Below, one piece after another: positions 37,282 through 49,319 of a stretch of DNA of 64,000 nucleotides. Under the pieces are notes generated by a model. It saw nothing but the letters and a program-made list of their open reading frames with translations, had not been told where the DNA came from and ran no database searches. Positions within the stretch are counted from its first letter, which is position 1, and each line of letters starts with the position of its first letter. The stretch spans positions 905,481 to 969,480 of the forward strand of contig RHPI01000026.1 of NCBI GenBank assembly GCA_009103225.1, read 5' to 3'. This DNA is from Chlorokybus atmophyticus. Taxonomy: Eukaryota > Streptophyta > Chlorokybophyceae > Chlorokybales > Chlorokybaceae. A program made the position numbers and the translations under genes.

Positions 37282-39429
37282 ATGGTTACGACGGAGTCGC
37301 CGACGCGGGGGAAGGACATCGCCGCAACGGTTCTGACGATGCTGGCAGGGCTGGTGACAACTTGGATGGCCGCCAGTTGGTTTGTGAAGCAGCTAGACCC
37401 CACCCAGAAAACTGCCAAACAGGTGCCCTTGATGAGCAACTTTAGCTCTATCGCAAACAATTGACACGCTGTTCAGTAAACATCGTGTTTAAAACCACAG
37501 CCTTCATTCTCTTGAAGCATGCCTGCAGTGCCCAAACCTCAACGCTGCCAGCTGTTGAAGTTAAGATGATGTCATCACAGCACCACAAGCTTGACTTAAC
37601 GTGCAGTGGTTCTGCCCGGTTGTTGGCTTTTTGGTGTTTTGAATAGTTTCAGATTGTGCGCAAGGCTTGTTGCTTGGTTGCAGTTATTCATGCTGCACAC
37701 AATATGCATGTTTGCATTAGCTGCATGCATGCTCTTGACACATATCACACAGAGCAAATGACAGAGCACAGTTGTGCGCACCAGCGAAGCGCGAAGTGTT
37801 AAGCAATATACAACACAACGCCTGTCATATGGCCCTCTTCGAGCTGTCAAGTCGTCAGGCTTTGTACTGCAACGGGCGTGCACACATAGTCATGTCTGCA
37901 CGCGCTCAACAGAGTAGGAGACCCCCATTGTATGTTGAGAGCCTGTTTTCAGCCTGTCTTCATGTGCAAGCCCTCTTGCATGTGAACATATGCGCAAGCT
38001 TGCACACGCATGCACTTATGTGTTGTGGTTGTGTGACCATCCGGCAGGCGGCTGCGAGGAGGCAGGAGGTTGTGAAGCGCCTGGGGCGACCAAACGTTAA
38101 GATGAATGCGTATGAGGACGTGGTGGCGTGTGATGTGGTGAGCGCGGATCAGCTCAGCACTACCTTCGCCGACATTGGCGGCCTTGAGGATGTTAAGAAC
38201 TCTCTTATCGAACTAGCCATCCTCCCACTCCAACGACCCGAATTGTTTCACAATCACGGTCTGCTCAGCCAGCCCCCGAGGGGCGCTCTGCTTTTTGGAC
38301 CTCCAGGCAAGCACTCTGTCAAACACACATGTGGGATCGCTTGGATGCTGTTGTTGTTGTTGTTATTGTGTGCAAAGCTTAGCGTCTTCCTGCGGCTTTG
38401 CAGGCACCGGTAAGACTGCCCTGGCTCGAGCGTTGGCCAAGGAGAGCGGAGCCTGCTTCATCAATGTGCGGCTGTCGTCTCTGCAGTCCAAGTGAGCATG
38501 TCCTAGACCACAAGCGCATAGTACACGCAATCAAATATCGGCGTGCTTTACAACAGCTTGCATTGGTTGTGATCTTTGTACACTGTAGGTGGTTTGGTGA
38601 TGCTCAGAAGCTTGCGGCGGCCGTATTCAGTTTAGCTGCAAAGTTGCAGCCTTCGATCGTCTTCATCGATGAGGCTGACGGACTGCTGGGCTCGCGGCGA
38701 GGCGACCGCGACCACGAGGCTGTCACCGCCATGCGCACGGAGTTCCTGTCTTGCTGGGACGGCCTCCTCACCGACCGCGAAGCCCGTGTCCTTGTCCTCG
38801 CCGCCACCAACCGCCCCTTCGACCTTGACGAAGCCGCCCTCCGACGCCTCCCGCGCGCCTTCCATGTGCCCATGCCAGGCACGTGTTGTCCTTACCTGTG
38901 CGCATGTGTGTGTCCATATCCGTGCGTGCATGTGTGTGTGCGCATGCGCTTGTCACAGCATGCATTCGTGTGCGGCTGTTAATTTGCGCGGGCGTGGGCA
39001 TGTTTGATAGACCTGTTTGTTTTACAAACTTCAGATAGGGAGCAGAGGCGGCGCATCCTGCAGGTGATACTGCAAGGCGAGCATATTGACAAGGACGTGG
39101 ACTACGAGGAGCTTGCGGCGTTGACGGAAGGCCACAGCGGGAGTGACCTGGCCGAGCTGTGCCGGTCGGCGGCTTATGCACCCGTGCGCGAGCTGCTGGA
39201 GCAGGAGCGCAGTGCCAAAGCACCCACATCATCATCGTCGTCATCTTCAAGTACACAGCGGCATGCTGTTAAGGTGTTGAGAGCGCTGCGGCAGTCAGAT
39301 TTCATGGAGGCTCTCAAGTCTTCCTCACCGACAATTGAACTAGCCAAACAGTACAAGATGCAGAGCAAGCAAGGGCAGGAGGTTGACATGAACAGGTTCT
39401 TGGCCTTCTTGCAGCAGTTCAACAGGTGA
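37282..39429 (+). CDS. MSP1: Msp1/ATAD1 mitochondrial outer-membrane AAA-ATPase
   Basis: Membrane-anchored AAA translocase that, in characterised relatives, extracts mislocalised tail-anchored proteins. Exons 37282-37422, 38048-38306, 38404-38491, 38589-38878 and 39035-39429 give 390 residues in phase. One N-terminal membrane span (ATVLTMLAGLVTTWMAASWF) is followed by the family linker KRLGRPNVKMNAYEDVVACD. Walker A GPPGTGKT is split by intron 2, pore loop SKWFGDAQK follows, Walker B is FIDEAD, sensor-1 LAATNRP, arginine fingers LRRLPRAF, then the helical lid with EGHSGSDLAELCRSAAY. A Ser-rich insert (38 bases of TCA/TCG repeats at 39225-39252) precedes the C-terminal helix. Introns 2 and 4 start with GC instead of GT. 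An in-frame ATG at 37087 would add 65 Arg-rich residues; 37282 has the better start context and normal family length. Confidence 0.95.
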
Positions 39430-40897
39430 TGATGGTGATGGGGCACCTGTCCGTCGTGTCTTCAGTGGAGAAGGGTGGTACACTCTAGCTCTAGTGTTTC
39501 CGCGTGCAGCAGGATCGATTGTTAGAGCGTTGCTTGGTACTGTTGCGGTGCGGTTGGGTTGGGTTGGGTTGGGTTGGATTGGGACAAGAGGGTTAGAGCT
39601 CTGATGACATGGTGGTCGTGGCACAAGGCAATATGTCTTGCAGTCACTGCTGCAGTGTGCAAAAAATGCACTGCCATGTACAAGCAATGCACAACGAAAA
39701 TGTGTGCAGACCTTGATTGCTTACCGCAGGGCCACAAAGTGTTAGTCACTCACGCAGCACAGGTGTGAGCATGCTTGTGCTGCAGGAGTTATGTAGTTAT
39801 GGCGCAAGTTTCATGTGGGTGCATTGCATTCTGGCGATGTATGGTATGGCATTGCACTGCAGATATCCTTCAGAAAACTATCGTAGGCCCTGAACGGTTA
39901 CGGAGGCGCACAATACACTCCATCATGTATTCATTGTTCAGTCATGAGCAACTCTTTTTGAAGGGGTCCCACGTCGGCTGACTGCTGTAAGTACATGGCT
40001 ATATCATGGTGTACTTGCAACCCAGCGTGAAGGTGCTAGTGTGTATTGCGCTTGGGCGTGCGCCGGGGAGGGACCGCAATGCATACACACCACATGCATC
40101 TATAAGCATCAGCAGTTCATCACCACTGGTGGGCAGGGTCAGGGTGTCACGTGGGCAATGAATGTGTTGCCTGTTATACACTCAGCAACACTCATCATGT
40201 ACTCTAAGCGAGTTGGCAATGTTACGCTGAGAAGTCTCCAGTCCTTCGCTCTCCCGTTAGCGGCAAGAATGATGTGTGCACGCGGAGGTGAGGTGGGTAA
40301 GGGTGACGAGAGCTGTGTTGCATATACAACATGCTGTGTGTGCTACTTTGTGTCATGTGTTTCTCATGCATTCAAGCGTGTGCGCGGGGGTGCATGCAGC
40401 CAGGCCTAGGCGCGTACATGTGTGCGTGACAGTGTGCATGCGTGTCCACCCATAAAGCACCAATGACTCATATTCCACATGCAATGCACTGTCCAATTGA
40501 GACCGAGAAGGGAAGCGCGCTGGTGCGTGTACGCACGCACGCAAGGATGAGTACACACGCACGCACGCACCTGCCCAGGTATGGGATAGAGAGAGGAGAC
40601 AGACGGACACGGTGAGCGGCTGGAGCGCTTACTGACAACAAACCCCAGGCGTCCCCACCGCCAGCACTAAGCTGTGGCCGCCGCCGCCCTCCGCTACCTC
40701 GAGCCTCACGTGTTAGGTTGCGGAAGTACAGTGCACAGTGTCCTGTAGTCGAGGTTGTCCGCGGCGGCGGCGGTAGCTCGGCGGTGTTGGCGAGGTTGTA
40801 GGCCTAGCCAAGCCAAGGGCCGCTGTCGTGTTGTTGGTGCTGGTGTTGTTGATGCTGCCGTTGGGCGTGTGTAGCGGCGAGCGCTGTCGCTGTCACC
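39430..40897. other. Intergenic, nothing firmly recognised
   Basis: A short (GGGTT)n run lies at 39551-39575. GCAC/ACGC-rich low-complexity sequence fills 40380-40570. The last 250 bases are GC-rich and may be the promoter of gene X1. Confidence 0.4.
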
Positions 40898-43050
40898 ATG
40901 TTGATGGCCAGACAGTCGCGTCAGGAGGGGGCGGCGGCAATATCTCCCTGTCGCTTGGGCAACGATTCAGCAATACCCATGGTGTGCATGCTTGCCACTG
41001 CCGCTGGCTCCCGTGCGCCAACATGCACATTGGTGTGTTGGTGCTGGTGCGTTGTGTGCGTTGGTGCCAGCGCCTCCCTGTTCTGGAGGTTAGCCTCTGT
41101 CATCCATGCTTCTATTGTACAAGCTGCTGTCTGTCCCTTACTTGTGTGTGAGACTTTCTCCAGCAGACAGCTGTGCCTGAGGCATGATGCTTGCAGCGCT
41201 CAGAATGATGCCAGCGTCCACCCACAGCCTATGACGAAATTTAGCTTGTGCATGCTCTGCTTGTGGTTGAGCACCATGCTGCCTCTGCTGATACTGTCAG
41301 TGCACTGCTGGTCTGGCGCTTGAAGCGTTCCGTGCATGCGCCATGCGTTGTCGAGTCTCGCTACTGTCGGCCTACTTTGCTGTGTTTGCCACTGTGTGAT
41401 TTGTGCATGCTGCAATATTCATTGCTAACGCCATTCTGCGTATGCAACCAACTAATGGAATCGTCTTTGTTTTTGCTTGCAGTTCGCCTCACGACTAGAC
41501 TAACTTCGCGCCGGCAGGCACCTCCCAAATCAGTTAGGTTGCCTTACAGGGCCCCCAGCATGGCACTGCAGGGCCAGAGCATGGTACGTGCTTGAAAACA
41601 CTTGATTAGTTGCAGCTCCAAGGAAAGTTGTATGCAAAGGCATTTGTCGTGTTGCAATGTGTCCTTTGCAACCAACTTATTCAGTCATCTTGCAGGTCCG
41701 CTGGATTCAGGAGACACTTTGCGGCGTATTGTGCGCGAAGAGCTAGTGGACGTTAATAGCAGGTTGGAAGGCCTGGAAGGCGGGATGGACAAACTGAATG
41801 GAGGAATAAAGCAGCTGGTGGGTGAGTCTTTTGAAAGGCTCCTGCAAGATGATTGGATAAACTTGGTCACGAGCCTTTTATGTAAGTAGTTATTCCCCCA
41901 TTCGGTTTGTCCATTCCCCCTTCCAGGCCTTTCAACCTGCTATGAACGTCCACCAGCTCTTTGCGCACAATACGCCGCAAGTGTCTAGTAAAAGACAACC
42001 CATCCAACTATTTGTCAAAGCTGCTACGGGTTGTACGGCGGCCAGCCCGTACAGTGGGGTCTCGTGAATCCTTCATGGATCATGTGCAGGCCGCTGCACT
42101 TCGCAGCACTCTGACTGAAGAGGAGATACACAGATGTGACTGCGCATTGGTTGTTTTACATCACGAATTTCCATCACCATTGCACTGATGCAGACATCAT
42201 TCAGGCCGCCAGACGTCGTGATCTGTTACTTAAGGTCTACCAATACGGACGCGACGTCGCCACCGCCACTGGCAGTGGCATTGGGTAAGATGTAGCAATA
42301 CGTTGGTGACTCTGTTGCCGATAGCAAGTGTCTGATTTTGGCAGTTGACCGAGATGTGCTAGTGTACAACGACAACGACAAGTTATTGGACATCTTAGGT
42401 GAGCGCCTTGATCAACAAAGCTCATTCAACTGATTTCCAACTTTGCTTGCTATTGTGTGCAGGCCCCCTCAGCCGCTGCAGTCGCAGCGAGCGAGCTGCA
42501 GCGCGCGCAGCCAGAAGTACTTGGCTGACCTTTGCAGGTGAGACAGACAGGTTGTTGTCTTGCGCAAATGTTCTATCTAGCACTTAGTTCCAATGCCTTG
42601 GTCAAGGCAATGACATGCACATTGATTGTGATATAGCAAGTACCCAACTCATCACACAAATAGCTTTCAAGATGTTTACAACTACTTGTGCACACAATTG
42701 ATGCGAGTAACTTAGTGTCAGCCTGATACTGTTTGCCTGGACGTTGCATGCCTTAAGCGGTGGACAAGTTGGTCTGCGGGAGCTTGTTGTATAATGTCGG
42801 TGTAGCGTAGTGCATTATGTTACGTTGAGTCTATAAGTTCTATGTGCGCAGTGCGATGTTGAGACTAAATGGTCTGTTACGGCCTTGTTGTGGTTTGTGC
42901 AGATGAGGCATTGCCTGCTGCAGTTGTGGCTGCAGAGCTGACAAAAGAGTGCGAGCCTCAGCCCTTTCCAGTGCTGCACACCTATTTGCAGATGAATGGA
43001 CGCTCTTGTACAATAGTTCCACTGTTGTACAAGAGCTCCAGCCCAATACA
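40898..43050 (+). CDS. Gene X1, unknown multi-exon protein (family member 1)
   Basis: Unrecognised family. Candidate pieces with good splice sites: first exon MLMARQSRQEGAAAISPCR (40898-40981), exon 2 ending SMALQGQSM (41488-41580), exon 3 GDTLRRIVREELVDVNSRLE then GLEGGMDKLNGGIKQLV (41697-41820, coiled-coil-like), then AARRRDLLLKVYQYGRDVAT (about 42204-42284), DRDVLVYNDNDKLLDIL (about 42344-42400) and DEALPAAVVAAELTKECEPQ near 42900. Exons 2 and 3 match the corresponding exons of the copies at 46202 and 53677. The first exon does not join exon 2 in phase, so the start may be wrong or the copy damaged. Two fold-back duplications cut into the locus (41713-41985 and 43002-43163). Confidence 0.4.
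41713..41985. repeat. Inverted duplication of a gene X1 exon, arms about 88 bases
   Basis: 41713-41801 (within exon 3) is repeated in reverse complement at 41898-41985, with few mismatches and a spacer of about 96 bases. Confidence 0.92.
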
Positions 43051-43163
43051 GACTCACTATCTGTGCACATGCACAACATTGACCAGCAGAAGGTGCAAGT
43101 TGCACCATCTGCTGGTCAAAGTTTTGCATGTGCACAGATAGTGAGTCTATGTTGGGCTGGAGC
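43002..43163. repeat. Two adjacent fold-back palindromes
   Basis: First hairpin: GCTCTTGTACAA (43002-43013) and its exact reverse complement (43025-43036). Second: about 64-base arms centred at 43099, from GCTCCAGCCCAATACAGACT to AGTCTATGTTGGGCTGGAGC, with a few mismatches and almost no spacer. Confidence 0.93.
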
Positions 43164-43686
43164 AGTTGCTGCTTGTAGCATTGCACGTGTGTAAGTTGTA
43201 CTTTGGCAAGGTTTGCACTTACTGTGTCCACTGTTATTGTACACCGTCACGTACGGTCTGTTCCTTGCGTTTTATCATGGTGTTTCTTGATGCGAGATGT
43301 GTGGGCGACAACCAGCGTGCATGTGGTAGGCAATGCTAGCACAAACTGCAGCGGCGAAGTTGCGTGGGCACAATGCATTACAAGGGTTGGTGAGCTAAGC
43401 TATTCTTTGCTGCACATGTGACTTTGTATAATTCTCAGAGTGGTATACACATAGTACCATACCCTTTATATACACTGCATTGTGCGAACATGCAGGCCAA
43501 GCGAATAATTCGCAACACTGTGGATCCCGCTGCAGCAACCATGTATGCCATGTGGCGAGCCAACTGGCGAGCCAAACGAAGCTGCTAAGGAGTAGTGTTC
43601 TAATCGGCAATACTGAGCGACATAACCGCGTAACATATTACCATTCAAGTGTCATATCATCTGGTCTGGTTGTTTGACAATGTGTA

Positions 43687-45330
43687 TCACTTGAATGCAG
43701 TGGCCATCTCCTTGTCCAGCTTTTGCATTAGCAGCTTCTGTATCAGTTCTTGGTCAGCGCGCCCCCCCGACTTCTGCATGATCTGCAGAACAGATGTGCT
43801 TGTCAACCTGCAATGCCACCACATGCAAGGCAGGAACATACTTGTCCGACGAAGAAGCCTGGCACTGTCCGCTTCAGTTGGTGATGTCTCAGCAGTACAA
43901 CACCATGTTGAGGTGCTGAATGATCAATACACCGTATACAAGCAGACATGCATGCGTTGAACAATGCCCTGAGCTGAGCCTGGGTAAAACTCCAGAAGTC
44001 TGATGTCGTCATGCGCCTGCTTTGGGTTGGAGTTAAGTACCTCATCCAATGACGCCCATCATCCACAGTTGGCAACAGCCTTGGGCTCGGCTTCCGACAA
44101 GCATTGTCGAAGAACAAAGCATTGGTTGCCTCATCCACCAACAACAGCGCCTCCGCAAGAGGCAAGCGGAGTGCGAGGTAACCCTGCCTCCTCTGCAAGC
44201 ACTGTAATGAAAAGCCTCGCTAGCACCCAAGCAAGCAGGGTACGCATGCACGCACAGAAGCGTGCACACACTGACGCACGCACGCACAGCACCTCAACTT
44301 TTGACACCATCTGAGGTGCTATAGTGCTGTGGTGCAAGCATGCAAGCAGTCATGTGCATGCAAACAAGGATACACACGCACATGTGCACAGCAGCACGCA
44401 CACATCATGCACACGCGCATGCACGCACAGAAACTGACAACATCACAGCACTTCAAGATGTGTTATGACACTTCAGGTGGCGTGCTAATGTAGTTGCTTT
44501 GTGCTATCAGCGCTCACCTCATCTGGCAGCTCTGGTGGTGTGCTGCGCTCATTAGCCAGAATACCATCCGTGATGCGCTTCAGGAACATCTGGCTTGGGG
44601 AAGTATCAGTAGTCTGCGAGGCCCTCTCTGTTCAGGCATAACAGTCATGAAGTTGACACGCAGACTTGCCGGAGCTGTTTGCCATTCAAGATGCTTACTG
44701 GCGTACTTCCTTCGCATGATGACTGTTAGTTGACCAGCTTCATCCCACAGCCTTGTCTCGCTGATCTCGTGTTTTCGACCAGCTTCATGCAGAGCTACCT
44801 ATCTACGACGCTATCTCAAGATCTACTGCGCGCTGCACGCCTACACACCATCAGCTGAAACTTAGACCTGCCAACTGCCTGTTCCGAAAGCACACACGCC
44901 ATGCAAGCAACACAACACGCCCACAAGCCTGTGCTAGTCACAGAAGTCCAGACGTCAGCAGACACGCCAAAAGATGAAGAACACACATGCCCGCACACGC
45001 ACACATCTGTGTTTCACGCATGCAATTGCACACGCGCACGCGCGCATGCAGATGAGTGTGCACCTGAGGACATGTTGCTGATCTCCACTTTGGTGGCACA
45101 AGAGGCACGCTGGGCCGGTGCGCTGAGACTTTGGGGCAGCGCAGCGCAGGCTGCCCTGACGCGCGTCGCCCGCAGACACACGTAGATACCGTCTTATCTC
45201 AGCGCAATACTCGGCTGCTTTGATTCCCAAAGGTAAGTGGGGCGCGGACGCAATCTCCAGCAGAGGCACGCCGGGCCGATCACCCGCATACACCTTTGTA
45301 CATACCACATACGCTGCTGCCATTCACAGC
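43687..45330 (-). pseudogene. Broken gatB copy (psi-1)
   Basis: Reads, from 45330 leftward, a GVPLLEIAS exon followed by [20 protein letters not shown], a damaged [10 protein letters not shown] exon (45080), [18 protein letters not shown] (about 44700-44765), the [11 protein letters not shown] exon (44517-44630) with TGA in place of the conserved Arg codon and a frameshift, RRQGYLALRLPLAEALLLVD (44090-44190), LDEVLNSNPKQ (44025-44055), PGFFVGQ (43830-43850), and an intact last exon [20 protein letters not shown] ending at TGA 43687. Exon order equals that of the intact gene at 62621-64000. Confidence 0.88.
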
Positions 45331-46201
45331 ACCTTGTGTACCTGTGTTACAGTAGATTGTCGTGCAAAGCGAGCGCACTTACATGTGTACGCACCCACAC
45401 ACGCTTGCACACACACAGACTGACAATACAGCTTTGGCTGAGCCAGTGATAACGGAATGAGCAGCTCAAAATCCCGACCCTCACCACCGGCAACAGCAGG
45501 AGGCAAACGCTGCATAGCCAGGTGATCTGACAACCTTAGCAATGCAATGGGATTGGCCATACAGCATGCATTACAACAAGCAACCAAAGCGCTTAGGTGC
45601 TGAGGTCCATGTAGTTTGTGAGCGCGTCACACGGACTACGCCCCCAACCTGCACATGGGTTTCAACTCCAATGACGGCCTCCAACTCTCCACCAGGCAGC
45701 TGAAGCTGCCGCAAGCACTGACGCATTCCCCGGCAGCAACCACCTCAGTGAAGCAGGCTGGTGCGCCTTCAGCTGCGCACCTGTGAAGGAGGAGGACGAC
45801 GACGGTGAGGACGGCAAAGGCGCCGCATGCTTACGGGACACCCTCAAGCACACCTCCTCCGCCTGCATTGTCCACTACATGCTGGGGTAGGTGTAGACGG
45901 CGGCAGCGGCGAGGCGGAAAGGACGACGAGTGAGATGAGCGGAAGGTGGAGGAGCAGGGGCACAAGGAGGAGCAGCAGGAAAGAGCGTTGACGGCAGGGT
46001 GGCGAGGCCATGCCAGCCTGCCGTGCGGGTAGGAGGCGGCAGGAGTGGGGTGTGTCGTCGCTGTGTTTAGCAGCTGCAAGTGGCTGTAGTTGGTGTGGTC
46101 GTGGAGCTGGGTGTTAGCGCTGTGTTGCCTACCTGCGCTCTTGCCACTGCATCTTGTTGTTGCTGCCTTGGGCGAGTCCAGCTGCGAGCACCGTCATCGT
46201 G
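45331..46201. other. Spacer between gatB psi-1 and gene X2
   Basis: Low-complexity CACACGCA sequence and GC-rich sequence upstream of X2. A possible promoter for X2; no exon supported. Confidence 0.3.
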
Positions 46202-47160
46202 ATGATGGCCAGACCCGTCGGCGGCGTTTCATTGTCGCTAAAGCTGGAGCAACGCACCCAAAGTATGTGCGTGTGCGTGTATGCTTGCCAATGCGAGTAG
46301 CATCAACCTTTAAGAAAGCGTCTGTAGACGCACGCGTGCAGTCGTTAGAGCAGCTGCGTGCTGGTCATTCGTAGCGTCTTGCATGTAAGCCCAACAACTT
46401 GCTGTCATCATTGTCTTCTAACCCCAATTAGCTACTACCGACGCATACAACCTGCGCATGCATCCAATGCAACCTTTGCTTTGTGTTCGCGCAGTTCGCA
46501 GTGTTGCCAAACCAATTTTGCCGTGCCGGGAGACTACACTCAGATCATCATTGAAGCTGCGGCATGCAATGACGCTCCAAAGTCCCGAGCATGGTGCGTG
46601 CTTTCAACATCAAAACATCTCTGTTCAAGCACAGGGTTGCATTCACACGCATCCTCTTTGTATTGGTGCAATGCCGTTGACAATTCCAAGCTTAAGTTCA
46701 AGTGTTGTATGCAGGTGCGCCAGACTCTGACAGTTACACTCTTCAGGATTTGGGGCGAATGATGCGAAGCCCTTGAACGGGGAGTGGATTGGCTGGTTTA
46801 CGACTCTTTTGCAAGAAAGTATGAAGCAAAGCCGGAATTGTACCTATCCATACGGGTTGAACTTCGGGACCACTTTGAATCACTAACGACATGCGAGGAT
46901 ATTGGTTCCGATGCTGCGCATCTGTTGGAGATGGCGGTCGAGTTGGGGATGCTGTGTGTGCTTCCCAACACAGTCGTCAGAAACCCCGAGTGAGTGACTG
47001 TACCTTGCTGAACAATTGTTGTACATTGCAAACTCCTTTGTAACATTACCGTGCTGTGCGCAGAGGTCCCATCCAGACGCAATGAGCGCCATATGGCCCA
47101 TCACTTGTGTTCGGGCTTGCAGCCTTTCCTGGAGCGGTCTTATAGTGAATGCTGTATTGC
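46202..47160 (+). pseudogene. Gene X2, damaged member of the X family
   Basis: First exon MMARPVGGVSLSLKLEQRTQ (46202-46262). Second exon RSVAKPILPCRETTLRSSLK to SPEHG (46496-46590), bounded by GCGCAG and GTGCGT. Third exon APDSDSYTLQDLGRMMRS (46712-46770) runs into a one-base insertion; after the shift it continues as DWLVYDSFARKYEAKPELYL and AVELGMLCVLPNTVVRNPE to GTGAGT at 46990. A last exon starts SHPDAMSAIWPIT (47065). The frameshift makes a full product unlikely. Function unknown. Confidence 0.7.
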
Positions 47161-47555
47161 ATTGCTATCTTATGCGGTGCATGCGAGCTTACAATCAATG
47201 CGCAAGTGTTTGTTGTTGTGGGAGTCTGACAGCACTGTGGTCCTCCCAACATGCAGATCACGACATACTGCATGAATAGTCCAGTTTATTCATAGCTGGA
47301 ATAACCACTCCGTCGTCAAATTGTACAGGGCTCTGAACATAGCTTACTGTGTGCAGCTGCTTACCTAATACAATGCACTGTGCAACCGCGAAGACTGCGC
47401 AGACCTTGCGCGACATTGACAATTCCACTGCAGCATTTACAAATTGCCATTTGAGCTGGCACGAGCCGAACTAGGCTACCAGGAATGGAGCAGTACACTA
47501 GACACTGCTAACCTGAGTGAGTAACTTCCGGTCTACAGCTATTCCGAATGTTATG

Positions 47556-47865
47556 TCACTTGGATGCAGTGGCCAGCTCGCCGTCCAGCTTTTGCGTTGG
47601 CAATTGCTGTGTCAGTTTGTAATCAGCGCGCCCCCCCAACTTTTGTATGATCTGCAACACGCGCACTTGTGAAGCTCAAACTGCACTGCAAAAGGCGCAG
47701 CATGCAAGACAGAAAGTTGCCCATCATCCTGTTGGCAACAGCCTTGGGCTCGGCTCCTGACCAAGCACGCGCTGTGCGAAGAAACAAAGCATTTGCTGCC
47801 TCGTCCGCCGGCAACAGCCCATCCGCAAGAGGCAAGCCGAGGTCAACATATTGCTGCCTCCTCTG
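47556..47865 (-). pseudogene. Truncated gatB copy (psi-2)
   Basis: Two pieces only: [20 protein letters not shown] and [15 protein letters not shown] (47720-47865), then the C-terminal exon ending in [11 protein letters not shown] and TGA (47556-47650). The exons between them in the intact gene are deleted. It lies tail to tail with gene X2. Confidence 0.88.
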
Positions 47866-48084
47866 GAAATGCACCATAATAAGAAACCTCACTAGCACGG
47901 CAGCAAGCATGCATGTGCGCACAGATGCACCAAAGCATGCTCACACTGCGCGCACGCACTCATGTGTGCGCGCACAAGGATACGCACGCACGCACCTCAT
48001 GATTGATCAATTTATGAAGCTACTTGAGGTGCTGTGGTGCTGTCGCGCAAGCAATCATGTGCATGCTGCTGTGCATAAGCAAAA

Positions 48085-48467
48085 ACGCATCCTTTGCTTC
48101 GTGCTCGCGCAGTTCGCAGTGTCGCCAAACAGATGCTGCCGTGCCGGGAGACAACACCGAGATCATTGAAGTTGCGGCATTCAATGACGCTCCAGGGTCC
48201 CGAGCATGGTGCGTGCTTTCACATCGTTGTCCCAGCATAGGATTGCATTTCACAAGCATCCTCTCGACGACATCACACCAATGCACAGAGGATGCTTGTA
48301 AAATGCAATCCTATGCTGGGACAAAGATGTAAAAGCACGCACCATGCTCGGGATCCTGGAGCGTCATTGAATGCCGCAACTTCAATGATCTCGGTGTTGT
48401 CTACCGGCACGGCAGCATCTGTTTGGCGACACTGCGAACTGCGCGAGCACGAAGCAAAGGATGCGTT
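48085..48467. repeat. Large inverted repeat (arms about 181 bases) carrying gene X exon 2 twice
   Basis: 48085-48265 and 48287-48467 are near-identical reverse complements around a 22-base spacer. Each arm holds the X-family exon 2 (RSVAKQMLPCRETTPRSLKL and SMTLQGPEHG) with its CGCAG acceptor; the left arm keeps the GTGCGT donor. Very low divergence suggests a recent event. Confidence 0.95.
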
Positions 48468-49319
48468 TAATATATGCACAAGGTTGTAGGCGTTGCTGCT
48501 GGCTATTTGGGGCTAGAAGTCAATGATGACAGCAAGTCTTTGGGCTTACTTGCAAGACGCTGCGAATGACCAGCACAGCACGCAGCTGCTCGGACGACTG
48601 CACGCGTGCAGCGTTCTCAAAACCTGATGCTCATGTTAGAGGCAGGCGTGCGGCATACTCAACTCGCAGTAACCAACACAACGTGGCGAGTGCCGGCAGT
48701 AGCTAGACAAGAAGCTACGCAGCACCAGAGCAGGGACGTTTGCAGCAACATGACGGACCAGCACCCCTACCGGTCTACTGTTGGCGCACGGCAACGAGCC
48801 AGCGGCAGAAGCAAGCGTTGGGGCGTGGACATCCACACACGCTGACCTTGCGTGCGTTGCCCCTGGCCCCTATCAGCCCCAGCGAGAGGGGGAGACGCCG
48901 CTGCACAGCGCGCCAGGTCCGGCCATGATGAAGGAGAGCGAGCGCTCGACTCGCCTACCGGCAGCAACAAGACCAGTACCGCCTCCGCCTCTGCCACAGC
49001 CGCGTCAATGAAGGAAGGAATGACCTCCGACTGCTGCTCCTGTGTCCGCTGGTAACCATGCCACGCAGAGTGATGACGTGAGCGGTCATGTGAAACTCGT
49101 GTCTGTCGCCAACCAAGTGAATGCGCTGTCAGCAGTGGCTAATCTCGCAGTTCATTTCAGCACCAAAAGTGTGCACAGAATCGGTGGGAGCGGTCCGCAG
49201 TACTCTGTACGCCGATCTGTGTGCCTCTGTTGCACACAGGCACACAAGCTGGCGTTAACGGCAGCGGAGAGCATGCGTGGTACATGTATGCAGAGGGTAC
49301 AAGTCATCTTGGCATGCAT
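48468..49319. other. Spacer, nothing firmly recognised
   Basis: Contains remains similar to the first-exon side of gene X on the minus strand (48500-48610, CAAGACGCTGCGAATGACCAG) and GC-rich sequence. No intact exon. Confidence 0.35.

Noticed and set aside
39551-39575. (GGGTT)n run as a possible internal telomere repeat
   Set aside because: Only about four units, and the unit does not match known green-lineage telomere repeats such as TTTAGGG or TTTTAGGG.
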